Shown here in pieces: positions 33,080 to 41,212 of a DNA stretch of 64,000 bases. Position numbers and translations under genes: made by a program. The number at the start of each line of letters is the position of its first letter. Position 1 is the first letter of the stretch. Source of the DNA: an uncultured Flavobacteriales bacterium (GTDB lineage Bacteria; Bacteroidota; Bacteroidia; Flavobacteriales_F; PHOS-HE28); contig CALMPI010000036.1 of the NCBI GenBank assembly GCA_937872175.1, positions 62,001 through 126,000 of the forward strand, written 5' to 3'. The notes under the pieces were generated by a model, which had not been told where the DNA came from, did no database searches, and worked only from the letters and a program-made list of their open reading frames with translations.

Positions 33080-33874
33080 TCAGAGCTTGACGCTGAGCAC
33101 GGGGAACGAGGTGTGGTTGACGATGTCCTCCGTGAGGCTGCCGTTCACCACGTGGAAGAAGCCCGTGCGGCCGTGGGTGGCCATGGCGATGAGGTCCGCG
33201 TCGATGCCCCGGGCGAAGTTCAGGATGCCCTCCTCGATGCTGAGGTCATTGTAGATGGTGGCCGTGTACTTGTTGAGCTCGTGCCGCTGGAGAAAGGCGT
33301 CCATCGCCCGGGTGGAATCCTCGCTGCGCTCGAAGGTCTTCGGGGTGTTCACCTTGAGCAGGTGGATCCGCGCGTCGAACAAGCGAAGAAGGGGCAGGAA
33401 GGCCTCGAACTTCACGTTGTCCGGTTCGGTGAAGGTGCTCGCGTACACCACGTCGTTGACCGTGAAGTCCTCGATGTGGTGCTTGATGACCAGAACGGGC
33501 ATGGGCGCGATGCGGACGATGCGCTGGGTGTTGGAGCCCACCAGCCCACGGATGCCCCGCGCACCGTGGGAGCCCATCACCACCAGGTCCACGTGGGCCA
33601 GGTTGTCGTTCTTGAACATCTCGGTGATCGACATTTGGCGGAGCATGAACTTCTTGAGCTCAAGACCCTGGAGGAAGGGCAGCTGCGGAACCTTGTCCAG
33701 CTTCGCCTCGATCTCGTCCCGCAGACGCTGGTTCTCCGTATGGAAATCGGTCATCTGCTCGTACATGTGCACGATGTCGATGCACGCGCCGGACAGCCGG
33801 GCCAGCTTGGCGGCCACGCGCAGCGCATCGGTCGCACAGTCCGAAAAATCGTAGGGAACAAGGATGGTCTTCAT
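33080..33874 (-). CDS. Universal stress protein, two tandem UspA domains
   Basis: 264 residues. Domain 1 starts MKTILVPYDFSDCATDALRV and ends with VDLVVMGSHGARGIRGLVGS NTQRIVR, the G-x2-G-x9-G-S/T nucleotide motif; domain 2 (from about 140) ends IDADLIAMATHGRTGFFHVVNGS LTEDIV. Tandem UspA proteins of this size are common in Bacteroidota and respond to starvation or envelope stress; ATP binding is suggested by the first motif. The upstream minus-strand TACCTTTTG at 33898-33906 has one extra T relative to the -7 consensus. Confidence 0.9.
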   Translation of the reverse strand: MKTILVPYDFSDCATDALRVAAKLARLSGACIDIVHMYEQMTDFHTENQRLRDEIEAKLDKVPQLPFLQGLELKKFMLRQMSITEMFKNDNLAHVDLVVMGSHGARGIRGLVGSNTQRIVRIAPMPVLVIKHHIEDFTVNDVVYASTFTEPDNVKFEAFLPLLRLFDARIHLLKVNTPKTFERSEDSTRAMDAFLQRHELNKYTATIYNDLSIEEGILNFARGIDADLIAMATHGRTGFFHVVNGSLTEDIVNHTSFPVLSVKL

Positions 33875-33956
33875 GGCATTCCGGTTTCCGCTCGCGGCAA
33901 AAGGTAATGATCGGGCGCCGGTCAGAGGCTGATCTTGACCGCGACGGTCCGCCGGT

Positions 33957-33964
33957 TACTTTCG
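33957..33964 (+). promoter_or_regulatory. Bacteroidota -7 promoter element for SiaC-like gene
   Basis: TACTTTCG ends 7 nt before the ATG at 33972. A TTG at 33935-33937 is a possible -33 element, 22 bp upstream. Confidence 0.55.
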
Positions 33965-33971
33965 CCGGGTG

Positions 33972-34355
33972 ATGGAACGCTTCGAGCTGGCGGCCACGGC
34001 CAAGACCCCCCGGGTGCTGCTCGACCCTTCGCGCGGCGTGCTGGAGCTCAGCGGCTCCTCCATCCACGAGAACGCGGACAAGTTCTACCGGCCCATCTTC
34101 GACCACCTCCGGACCTACCTCGCCGCACCCCAGCGCAACACCGTCATCCGCATCGACCTGGAGTACTTCAACTCCAGCTCCGCCAAGTACCTGCTGGACC
34201 TGCTCCGCATCGTGGACGACGGCCATGCCGCGGGGCGCACCGCAGCCTCCGTGGAATGGGGCTACCGGTCGGACGACCTGGACATGCGTGAGGTGGGTGA
34301 GGACTACCGCGGGCTCCTGGACATGCCGGTGCGCCTGGTCCAGCGGCGGACATAG
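33972..34355 (+). CDS. SiaC-like (DUF1987) regulatory phosphoprotein
   Basis: 127 residues. The motif VLELSGSSIHENADKFYRPI and the later DLEYFNSSSAKYLLDLLRIV are the two conserved blocks of DUF1987/SiaC. SiaC proteins have a STAS-like fold, are phosphorylated on a Ser/Thr by SiaB and act with the phosphatase SiaA to control diguanylate cyclase or aggregation in Pseudomonas. No SiaA/SiaB genes are near. The ATG at 33972 is preferred to the GTG immediately before it. It may be connected to the STAS protein at 27242, but there is no evidence for that. Confidence 0.8.
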   Translation: MERFELAATAKTPRVLLDPSRGVLELSGSSIHENADKFYRPIFDHLRTYLAAPQRNTVIRIDLEYFNSSSAKYLLDLLRIVDDGHAAGRTAASVEWGYRSDDLDMREVGEDYRGLLDMPVRLVQRRT

Positions 34356-34358
34356 GAG

Positions 34359-35156
34359 CTACCGGTCCCCGAAGCGCTCCGTCCAGGCCCGTTCATCCAC
34401 AGGAAGACCATCCAGGAAATGGAAGGTGCGTCCCCAGGGGTGCGTCACCTTGCGGTAGATATGGACCTCCGTGGCCGTGGTCACCGTTCGTTGAAGGACG
34501 ATCGCGTTGCCTTCCTTGAACTGCTCCTCGTGGATGCCGGGCTCACGCACGGCCGGGACCGGTGGCACCGGCCCCTTGACGTCCGGGCGCACCACGGGCG
34601 TGGGTGCAGGGCGGGCCTGAGGCGTCGCTCGTGGACGAGGCGGGACCGGCTCCGGTGGGGCGGCCTCGAGGACCTGGACCGGTGCGGTCCCCGGGGCCGT
34701 GACAACGGGCTGTTCGGTGGGCGACGGCGCACGCTCAGCGACCTCCTCCTCGCGGACCGCAGGGGGCTCCGGGGGAGGCACCGAACGGGCCGCACTGTCG
34801 GCCCGGGCCTGAGCAACGGCCGCATCCCGCTTGGCGATAAGCACGCGCAGGTCGTCGATCTTCACAGCTGGATACACGTTGAGCGGCCGCAGGGCGCGGG
34901 CCCGCTCGTAGTCCGCCATGGCCACCTCGTAGCGCCGGGCCTGGAAGTGGGCCTCGGCCCGCGCCATGGTCGCTTGGAACGCTGTGTCCTTCAACGCCGC
35001 TTCGCTCTCCTCCCGGGCCAGCCGTGAACGTTCCTTGGCGGAGAGCTGGCTGAATTCACCGGAAAGCCCGCGGTCCTGAGCACCGGCGGTGGGCACGCCG
35101 TGCAAGCCCATCCCGTTGAGGACCAGGGACATGAACAGCAGGCGGGTGGTGTCCAT
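34359..35156 (-). CDS. Secreted TPR-like protein with Pro-rich region
   Basis: 265 residues. Signal peptide MDTTRLLFMSLVLNGMGLHG with a likely cleavage after AGA, a helical TPR-like part (FQARRYEVAMADYERARAL, PAVKIDDLRVLIAKRD) and a long Pro/Ala/Glu-rich linker about 130-210, then a small beta-rich C-terminal region (GNAIVLQRTVTTATEVHIYR). The YEVAMADYERARAL and KIDDLRVLI pattern recurs in Bacteroidota periplasmic proteins. Function unknown. It is convergent with the SiaC gene, 3 bp apart. ATG 35156 gives a proper signal peptide; TAGGTTGC at 35162-35169 on the minus strand is a weak -7 candidate only 5 nt away. Confidence 0.7.
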   Translation of the reverse strand: MDTTRLLFMSLVLNGMGLHGVPTAGAQDRGLSGEFSQLSAKERSRLAREESEAALKDTAFQATMARAEAHFQARRYEVAMADYERARALRPLNVYPAVKIDDLRVLIAKRDAAVAQARADSAARSVPPPEPPAVREEEVAERAPSPTEQPVVTAPGTAPVQVLEAAPPEPVPPRPRATPQARPAPTPVVRPDVKGPVPPVPAVREPGIHEEQFKEGNAIVLQRTVTTATEVHIYRKVTHPWGRTFHFLDGLPVDERAWTERFGDR

Positions 35157-35290
35157 CGGGTGCAACCTAGCGCTCAACGGCCCACTTGCGGACCACCGGC
35201 CCGACCGGCCTCCAACAGGCCGCCGTTGATGAGCCTTGTACGCCACGGCGCGGGCCGGCGTTCCCACCGGTCCTTGAACCGGGCGCGTTC

Positions 35291-35298
35291 TACCTTTC
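35291..35298 (+). promoter_or_regulatory. Bacteroidota -7 promoter element
   Basis: TACCTTTC, one base from TAnnTTTG, 19 nt upstream of the lipoprotein ATG at 35318. Confidence 0.5.
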
Positions 35299-35317
35299 GG
35301 CCCCATCCCCCACCCCG

Positions 35318-36163
35318 ATGAACCGCTTGAGCACCGCCCTCCTCCTCTCCGCGTTCGTGCTGGCGACCGCCTGCAAGGACGACCCCATGCAAAGCGACCA
35401 ATACAAGGGCCTGGCCACCGAGAAGGCCACCGTGGATGCCGCGCTCGCCGAGCGTGACAGCTCACTGAACGTCCTGTTCGGCTCCTTCAATCGCATCAGC
35501 GAGAACCTGCGCACCATCCGTGAGAAGCAGGGCCTGATCGGCGATGTGAAGGTGGAGGGCGAACCCAGCCAGGACATGGAGCAGCGCATCGTGAGCGACC
35601 TGCAGCAGATCGATGAACTGCTGAGCGAGAACAAGATGCTGATCGCCAAGCTGCGCAAGGAGGCCAAGGCCAACGCCGGTGCCATCGCCGCCCTGCAACG
35701 CACCGTGGAGGAACTGGAGCGGACCGTGGCCGAAAAGGACGCCGAGATCGGTGGGCTGAAAGAGCAGCTCGCCAGCGCGAACAGCTCGCTGGCCACGCTC
35801 ATGGAGATGTACCGCGACAAGGAACAGCAGGCCAATATGCAGCGCAATGAGCTGAACACGGCGCACTACGTGATCGGCACCGCCAAGGAGCTGAAGGAGA
35901 AGGGCATCGTGACCAAGGAAGGCGGTCTGGCGGGCATCGGCGCCAGCAAGAAACTGAACGCCGACGCTTTGGGCGACGGGCACTTCAAGCAGATCGACAT
36001 CACCCAGACCCTGGAGCTGCCGATCGCGGCGAAGAAGGCACGGCTGCTCACCACCCACCCGCAGGGCAGCTACCGCTTCGAGGGCGAGGTGGACAAGCTG
36101 GTCATCACCGACCCGCAGGCCTTCTGGAGCGCCTCGAAGTACCTGGTGGTGATGGCCGACTGA
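35318..36163 (+). CDS. Coiled-coil lipoprotein
   Basis: 281 residues. Lipoprotein signal with lipobox LATAC (Cys at about residue 19). Residues ~30-190 are an almost continuous coiled coil (SFNRISENLRTIREKQGLIG, IAALQRTVEELERTVAEKDA), followed by an ~85-residue globular beta-rich domain (KQIDITQTLELPIAAKKARL, SYRFEGEVDKLVITDPQAFW). This layout is common among uncharacterised Bacteroidota outer-membrane lipoproteins; the coiled coil could span the periplasm. No specific function can be assigned. The ATG at 35318 is supported by the -7 element and the signal peptide. Confidence 0.8.
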   Translation: MNRLSTALLLSAFVLATACKDDPMQSDQYKGLATEKATVDAALAERDSSLNVLFGSFNRISENLRTIREKQGLIGDVKVEGEPSQDMEQRIVSDLQQIDELLSENKMLIAKLRKEAKANAGAIAALQRTVEELERTVAEKDAEIGGLKEQLASANSSLATLMEMYRDKEQQANMQRNELNTAHYVIGTAKELKEKGIVTKEGGLAGIGASKKLNADALGDGHFKQIDITQTLELPIAAKKARLLTTHPQGSYRFEGEVDKLVITDPQAFWSASKYLVVMAD

Positions 36164-36177
36164 GCGGCGGCGTCCCG

Positions 36178-36639
36178 CTATTTCGCACCGCCCGTCGTGC
36201 GCGTGGCCTTGGCCGGCTTCGCCGGCCCCGTGGACGGGGGTTCGGCCGAACTGCTGCCCGCGCCCGTCCCCGGAGACGCCGCCGTGGCCTCCATGCAGCA
36301 CCCGCGCAGGGCCCCGCTGGCGCGAAGCGCCTCCAGCTTGGCGGCCTCCTCGGCCTCCAGCGTGACCGCAAATTGTTCGAAGTAGGGGGTTAACTGTGCG
36401 TCGATCTCCCGCTGGGTCTCGTCCATCCGGGCACGCAGCTCGGCCACCTGATGTTCCCCTTCGATGAGCAGTCCCGTGGCCTTCTCGGTCGACCGCTCAT
36501 CGAGGCCGATGGCCGCAGCGATCCTGCGGGCCGTCATGGCCGCCCGCTCCTCCGGGGTGAGCGGTGCCGGTCCCTGGGCATGCAGCAGGGCCGGCGCGGA
36601 GAAGATCAACAGGGCGAACAGGAGACGGAGCGGTCGCAT
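36178..36639 (-). CDS. Small secreted Spy/CpxP-like helical protein
   Basis: 153 residues. Signal peptide MRPLRLLFALLIFSAPALLHA-Q, then LTPEERAAMTARRIAAAIGL and ERSTEKATGLLIEGEHQVAE, an amphipathic helical pattern with the L-T-x-E-Q/E start of Spy/CpxP-type periplasmic chaperones. A CysCys pair follows (LRGCCMEA), and the C-terminal ~35 residues are Ser/Thr/Pro-rich and look disordered. The family link is weak, based on pattern only. A minus-strand TACTTTCG at 36657-36664 lies 17 nt upstream. Convergent with the coiled-coil lipoprotein. Confidence 0.6.
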   Translation of the reverse strand: MRPLRLLFALLIFSAPALLHAQGPAPLTPEERAAMTARRIAAAIGLDERSTEKATGLLIEGEHQVAELRARMDETQREIDAQLTPYFEQFAVTLEAEEAAKLEALRASGALRGCCMEATAASPGTGAGSSSAEPPSTGPAKPAKATRTTGGAK

Positions 36640-36656
36640 GGCGGGTGTGTTTCCCA

Positions 36657-36664
36657 CGAAAGTA
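36657..36664 (-). promoter_or_regulatory. Bacteroidota -7 promoter element
   Basis: TACTTTCG on the minus strand, 17 nt before the ATG at 36639. Confidence 0.55.
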
Positions 36665-36698
36665 GGCAGCACCGGTCCATCCACGATCGGCGGTTTGC

Positions 36699-37580
36699 TC
36701 AGCTGCCTCGAACACCCCGCACCATCTGCTCGATGGCATCCCACATCCCGGGTTCCACCTGATCCAGCTGGCTGAACTGTCCGGCCCCTTTCAGCCACTC
36801 GCCACCGTCGATGGTGACCACCTCGCCGTTGACGTAGCCTGACCATGGCGAGACGAGGTAGGCCGCCAGATCGGCCAGTTCGCGGTGCTCGCCCACCCGG
36901 CCCAAGGGCACGCGCTTGGCCAGGTCGAAGCGCTCCATCATCTCCCCGGGCAACAGGCGGCTCCACGCACCCTTGGTCGGAAACGGCCCGGGCGCGATGG
37001 CGTTGCTGCGGATGCCGTGGCGGGCCCATTCCACGGCCAGCGAACGCGTGAGCGCGAGCACACCGGCCTTGGCACAGGCGCTGGGCACCACGTAGCCGCT
37101 GCCCGTCCACGCATAGGTGGTGGTGATGTTCAGCACCGCCTTGTCGCGCTCCCCGTTGGCGATCCAGTGCTTTCCGAAGGCGAGCGTGCAGTTCACCGTG
37201 CCCATCAGCACGATGTCGATGATGACCTCGAAGGCCTTGCTGCTGAGCCGCTCCGTGGGGCTGATGAAATTGCCCGCGGCGTTGTTCACCAGCGCGTCCA
37301 CGCGGCCGAAGCGGTGCAGCGTGCGTTCCAGAAGCTGCTCCACCTCCAGGTACTTGCGCACGTCGCAGGCCACGGCGAGCACCTCACCGCCGGTCTCGCG
37401 GGTGAGCTCCGCCGCCGCCCCGTCAAGTACGTCCTGCTTGCGGCTGGTGATCACCACCTGTGCGCCGAGGGCCAGGAAGGTGCGCGCCATGCTCAAGCCC
37501 AGGCCGGTACCGCCACCCGTGACAACGATGACCCTTCCCTTCAGGGCGTCGGGCCGCATCATGCTTTCGATCGTACTCAT
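36699..37580 (-). CDS. 2,4-dienoyl-CoA reductase-like SDR oxidoreductase
   Basis: 293 residues. NAD(P) motif VVTGGGTGLGLSMARTF, NNAAGNFISPTERLSSKAF and ADLAAYLVSPWSGYVNGEVV are SDR features. The usual Tyr of YxxxK is replaced: the site reads VPSACAKAGVLALTRSLAVE, with Lys kept. This, together with the NAAGNF block, matches mammalian-type 2,4-dienoyl-CoA reductases (DECR), which use other residues instead of Tyr, so the enzyme probably reduces unsaturated acyl-CoAs during beta-oxidation of polyunsaturated fatty acids. It follows the TPR gene by 2 bp. No other fatty-acid genes are nearby. Confidence 0.85.
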   Translation of the reverse strand: MSTIESMMRPDALKGRVIVVTGGGTGLGLSMARTFLALGAQVVITSRKQDVLDGAAAELTRETGGEVLAVACDVRKYLEVEQLLERTLHRFGRVDALVNNAAGNFISPTERLSSKAFEVIIDIVLMGTVNCTLAFGKHWIANGERDKAVLNITTTYAWTGSGYVVPSACAKAGVLALTRSLAVEWARHGIRSNAIAPGPFPTKGAWSRLLPGEMMERFDLAKRVPLGRVGEHRELADLAAYLVSPWSGYVNGEVVTIDGGEWLKGAGQFSQLDQVEPGMWDAIEQMVRGVRGS

Positions 37581-37582
37581 GG

Positions 37583-38608
37583 TCAGGGGGCGTTGCGGCC
37601 GGGGGCGTTGTGTGCCGGGGCCTTGGTCGGTGCGTTGGGGGTGGGGGGCGGTGCGCCTGGTGCGGTGGTCCCGTCCGGTCGGATCGGCCGCGGACAGGCC
37701 TTCAAGAGGTCATCGAGCTCGCGGCCGTAAAGTGGGGTGCCGCCCTTGGCCTCGGCCATGCGGAACGCACCGCAGGCCCGCGCGCCATCGCCTTCCGCCA
37801 GCGCGATCAGTCCGCGGTTGTGGTCCACGTACGGGTTGTCCGCGTTGCGGCGACCGGCCAGCAGCACGTCGCGCCGGGCCTTGTCCACCTGCCCCAGCTT
37901 CAGCCTGCTGTAGCCCCGGTTGTTGATGGCGTAGGTGTAGTTCGGGTTCAGCTTGATGGCCTGCGCGTAGTCCGAGAGCGCACGTTCGTGGTCGCCATGC
38001 AGCGCCCAGCGATGGAAGCCGCGACTGTTCCAGTTCACCGGATCGCGGGGGTCCAGCGCGATGGCGCGGTCCAGATCGGTCCGGGCGCGGGCCGTATCGC
38101 CCTCGCGGGCCAGGCAGGCGCCCCGTTCGCGCAGGGCGGCGGTGCTCTCGTTCGTTGCGAGCAACGCGTCGTACAGCGCGATCGCCTCCCGACAGCGCCC
38201 CGTCAGGGAGAGGGACATGGCCATGCGCAGATCGCGCTCGGGGCCGGGCGCGGCGCGTTCGAAGGCCATGATGGCGCTGTCGCCCTGCTGCAGGCCCAGC
38301 CAGGCCATGCCCGTCCAGAACCAGGCCTGCTGGCGACCGCGATCATCGAGACCGCCCGCAAGCGCGGCACGGGCATCCTCGATCGCCGCCGGATGGGACC
38401 GTACCCGCGCGTTGGCCTCGGCCCGCAGCAGCAGCACCGGTGCCTTCGGCATGTCACGGGTCATGAGCCCATCGCAGCGCCGCAGGGCCGGATACACCTT
38501 GCCCTGATCGAGCAGGCGGCGCACGGTGCGCAGCTCACGCTCGTTCCTGTCCTGGGCACTGCCCCCGAGCGCGCACAGGACCCACACGCCGACGATGAAC
38601 GACCGCAT
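37583..38608 (-). CDS. Secreted TPR-repeat protein
   Basis: 341 residues. Signal peptide MRSFIVGVWVLCALGGSA-Q, then about six TPR units; the clearest are TARARTDLDRAIALDPRDPV, ERALSDYAQAIKLNPNYTYA and KARRDVLLAGRRNADNPYVD. The C-terminal ~35 residues are Pro/Ala-rich and repetitive (APGAPPPTPNAPTKAPAHNA). TPR domains mediate protein contacts; the target is unknown. The -7 element TACCTTCG at 38613-38620 ends only 4 nt before the ATG, the shortest spacing seen in the window. The SDR gene lies 2 bp downstream, probably on the same mRNA. Confidence 0.85.
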   Translation of the reverse strand: MRSFIVGVWVLCALGGSAQDRNERELRTVRRLLDQGKVYPALRRCDGLMTRDMPKAPVLLLRAEANARVRSHPAAIEDARAALAGGLDDRGRQQAWFWTGMAWLGLQQGDSAIMAFERAAPGPERDLRMAMSLSLTGRCREAIALYDALLATNESTAALRERGACLAREGDTARARTDLDRAIALDPRDPVNWNSRGFHRWALHGDHERALSDYAQAIKLNPNYTYAINNRGYSRLKLGQVDKARRDVLLAGRRNADNPYVDHNRGLIALAEGDGARACGAFRMAEAKGGTPLYGRELDDLLKACPRPIRPDGTTAPGAPPPTPNAPTKAPAHNAPGRNAP

Positions 38609-38612
38609 GCGG

Positions 38613-38620
38613 CGAAGGTA
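38613..38620 (-). promoter_or_regulatory. Bacteroidota -7 promoter element, 4 nt from start codon
   Basis: TACCTTCG on the minus strand directly before CCGC-ATG of the TPR gene (start 38608). It is only 16 bp from the oppositely oriented element at 38637-38644. Confidence 0.55.
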
Positions 38621-38636
38621 TCGCTCGGCCGGCCGC

Positions 38637-38644
38637 TAGCTTTG
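38637..38644 (+). promoter_or_regulatory. Bacteroidota -7 promoter element
   Basis: TAGCTTTG, an exact TAnnTTTG match, 9 nt before the ATG at 38654. Confidence 0.6.
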
Positions 38645-38653
38645 ACCGAACGG

Positions 38654-39067
38654 ATGCGCACCAGCTACCCCACCAAGGTCCTGCTCGCCTGGGGCGAGGC
38701 CATCAGCGGCAACGCGGCCATCCGCGACTGGCTGCTGAAGAACGGCTTCCCGGAGCTGGGGGTCTTCACCTTCGCCCTGCGCAACAAGCAGGAAGCCCGG
38801 AAATGGCTGCTGGACAACGGGCATCCGCACCTCATGGCGGTCATCGCCGGCATCGAGGGCGACCACGGCGCGCTGGACTGGCTGGAACGGCATGGGCACG
38901 GTGTGCTCCGCCAACTCGCCCTCACCGGGGATGGGGACCGCGAGGCCTTCGACTGGCTGCTGAAGCACGGCCATCGCGAACTGGCCATGCTGGGCATGCG
39001 CATGCATCGGGTGAAGTCGGAGATGGACGACGACTACAAGGACATCCACAAGTACCCTCAGGACTGA
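38654..39067 (+). CDS. Hypothetical protein with four 25-residue WL-x2-G repeats
   Basis: 137 residues, no recognised family. Four tandem repeats of exactly 25 residues have Trp at 26, 51, 76 and 101: DWLLKNGFPELGVF, KWLLDNGHPHLMAV, DWLERHGHGVLRQL and DWLLKHGHRELAML. The consensus [DK]-W-L-x2-[NH]-G-[HF]-x2-L followed by an acidic linker suggests a short alpha-solenoid, somewhat ankyrin-like. No signal peptide, so it is probably cytosolic. Exact -7 element 9 nt upstream. Its 3' end overlaps the convergent CPBP gene by 10 bp. Confidence 0.75.
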   Translation: MRTSYPTKVLLAWGEAISGNAAIRDWLLKNGFPELGVFTFALRNKQEARKWLLDNGHPHLMAVIAGIEGDHGALDWLERHGHGVLRQLALTGDGDREAFDWLLKHGHRELAMLGMRMHRVKSEMDDDYKDIHKYPQD

Positions 39068-39666
39068 CGCTCGGCGGCGACCGATCGGCCGTCGGGACCG
39101 CTCCTGGTCCAGGCGCGAAGCCTGTCGAACAGGATCAGGTCGAACACGACGTGCGCCACCATGGTGGGCAGCAGCCCCCAGGCGTGCGCCATGCCTCCGT
39201 AGGCGAGCATGCAGATGACCAGGTACAGCCCGTAGAGGCTCACCCGCCGGTCCCGCGGGTCCAGATAGCCGTGCAAGGCGACGAAGAGCACCGCGGTGAG
39301 CGGAACGCCCAACCAGTGCTGGATGGCACCCCGGAAGAGCAGCTCCTCCCCGATACCGGCGGAGAGCGAGAGCACCACGTGCTGCCAGCGATGCGGGACC
39401 AAGGGACCCAGGAGTCCGGCGTAGCGCCGGGCCACCGGCCGCAGGTAAGGCTGGCGAAGCAGCAGCACGGCCCCCACGCCGGTGGTCGCACCCACCCCGG
39501 CGCCGAACGCGATGGCCCGCCACCACGGGGACCGGAGGCCGATGACCCCATCAAGGTCGCGTTCCTGCACGGGGATGATCAACCAAAGGCCGATCCCGCC
39601 CAGGACGAAAAGGGTGAAGGCCGATAGCATCAGCACCATGCGGGACGTGCCGCGTGGTGCGTTCAT
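39058..39666 (-). CDS. CPBP family intramembrane metalloprotease
   Basis: 202 residues, about five membrane segments. The Abi/CAAX-protease motif 1 is GIGEELLFRGAIQHW with the Glu-Glu pair, motif 2 VLFVALHGYLD with His, and motif 3 TMVAHVVFDLILF with His and Asp. The family includes Rce1-like CAAX proteases and bacteriocin-immunity proteins, as well as many uncharacterised regulators. Its ATG overlaps the stop of the AAA-ATPase gene by 4 bp, so it is the third gene of the VWA-AAA-CPBP unit. Substrate unknown. Confidence 0.87.
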   Translation of the reverse strand: MNAPRGTSRMVLMLSAFTLFVLGGIGLWLIIPVQERDLDGVIGLRSPWWRAIAFGAGVGATTGVGAVLLLRQPYLRPVARRYAGLLGPLVPHRWQHVVLSLSAGIGEELLFRGAIQHWLGVPLTAVLFVALHGYLDPRDRRVSLYGLYLVICMLAYGGMAHAWGLLPTMVAHVVFDLILFDRLRAWTRSGPDGRSVAAERQS

Positions 39667-41171
39667 CGATCATCCGTTCCGTCGTCATCGTCCCCCGTGA
39701 GCACGCTGCCCATGAGGTCGCTGAAGCGTGTGGCGCCTTCGATCTCGGCCCGGCCCACACGGCTCAGTTCCGCAAGGCCATGGAGCACGAGCTCCATCCA
39801 TACCGGCAGCTCGTCCGCATCGAGGTAGCCGTGGCGTGACCGCACGAGGTCGGTGAGCCCCGGCACCTGCTGCAGCGCCGCGGCGTACGATGCATCCGGC
39901 GCCTCCAACGGAAGCTCCACCGCGTGCTCATCGAAATGCGACACCACCGCGCCATAGGGATCGGGCACGGAGCGGCCCCTGGCCTCGGCCTTCGCGCGTC
40001 GACGGGCCTTCTCCGGGTCCGGAAAAAGCTCCAGGAACACGTTGCGCAGGGCCTGTGAGAGCAGGTGACGCGCCACCTTCTCGGCCCCTTCCTGCTCGCC
40101 TTCGTAGACCAGCTCGATCTTGCCGTTGATCGCCGGACCCACGGCGAACAGGTCGGCGATGCGCACGGTGGTGCGCTCCTCGCCGGTGCGCAGCGCCCGC
40201 AGTTCGGCCGCGCTGATGGCGCTCTCCAGGGCGCTGATGGTAAGGCGTGCGCTGACGCCGCTCTTGCGGTCCACGTAGTCGCTCTCCCGGGCCTCCAGGG
40301 CGATCCGCTCCACGAGCACGCGGATCAGGTCGGGCACCCGCACACGCCGGGTCTGCTCCCGCGGGCTGCGCACCTCCTGCGCGGTGATGCGCATGCCCAG
40401 CTCGATCGTGGGCGGGTAGTGCGTGAGGATCTGGCTCTGGATGCGGTCCTTCAGCGGGGTGATGATGGCACCGCGGTTGGTGTAGTCCTCGGGGTTCGCG
40501 GTGAACACGAACTGGATGTCGAGCGGCAGGCGCAGCTTGAACCCGCGGATCTGCACGTCGCCCTCCTGCAGGATGTTGAACAGCGCCACCTGGATGCGCG
40601 GCTGCAGGTCGGGCAGCTCGTTGATGACGAAGATGCCACGGTGGCTGCGGGGCACCAGTCCGAAGTGGATCACCCGCTCATCGCTGTAGTCCAGCTTCAG
40701 GTTGGCGGCCTTGATGGGGTCGCTGTCGCCGATGAGGTCGGCCACGGTGACATCGGGCGTGGCGAGCTTCTCGGTATAGCGGTCGTTGCGGTGCACCCAC
40801 GCGATCGGGGTGTTGTCGCCGTGGATGGCGATCTGTTCCCTGGCGTAGCGCGAGATGGCCGCCAGCGGGTCGTCGTTGATCTCGCTGCCGGCGACGACGG
40901 GCATCCACTCGTCCAACAGCTGCACCAGCGAACGGGCCATGCGGGTCTTGGCCTGCCCACGCAGGCCGAGCAGGTTGATGCTGTGACCGGCGAGGATCGC
41001 GCGCTCGAGCGCGGGGACCACGGTGTGCTCATAGCCGTGGATGCCCTCGAACAGCGGTTGCTTCGCGCGGATCCGGGCGATGAGGTTGGCGCGAAGCTCC
41101 TCCTTCACACTGCGCGGCGTGTATCCGCTCTTCTTCAGGTCGCCGAGGGTGCTGAAGGCGGGATGGTTCAT
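39663..41171 (-). CDS. Magnesium-chelatase-like AAA+ ATPase
   Basis: 502 residues from ATG 41171. Walker A LLGLRGQAKTRMARSL (about 67-82). The Walker B position reads GIFVINELPDL, with Asn in place of the usual Asp before the catalytic Glu. Sensor 1 is FVFTANPEDYTNRG, and TPLKDRIQSQILTHYP follows as in ChlI/BchI-type subunits. The C-terminal ~200 residues are helical with no recognised domain. Paired with the VWA gene 41 bp upstream, as in MoxR- and chelatase-type systems where the ATPase and the VWA protein act together to insert metals or remodel proteins. No chlorophyll or cobalamin genes are present. Confidence 0.85.
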   Translation of the reverse strand: MNHPAFSTLGDLKKSGYTPRSVKEELRANLIARIRAKQPLFEGIHGYEHTVVPALERAILAGHSINLLGLRGQAKTRMARSLVQLLDEWMPVVAGSEINDDPLAAISRYAREQIAIHGDNTPIAWVHRNDRYTEKLATPDVTVADLIGDSDPIKAANLKLDYSDERVIHFGLVPRSHRGIFVINELPDLQPRIQVALFNILQEGDVQIRGFKLRLPLDIQFVFTANPEDYTNRGAIITPLKDRIQSQILTHYPPTIELGMRITAQEVRSPREQTRRVRVPDLIRVLVERIALEARESDYVDRKSGVSARLTISALESAISAAELRALRTGEERTTVRIADLFAVGPAINGKIELVYEGEQEGAEKVARHLLSQALRNVFLELFPDPEKARRRAKAEARGRSVPDPYGAVVSHFDEHAVELPLEAPDASYAAALQQVPGLTDLVRSRHGYLDADELPVWMELVLHGLAELSRVGRAEIEGATRFSDLMGSVLTGDDDDGTDDR

Positions 41172-41212
41172 CGTTCTGGGAATAAGCACGCGGCATGACG
41201 CACCCGCACGGA

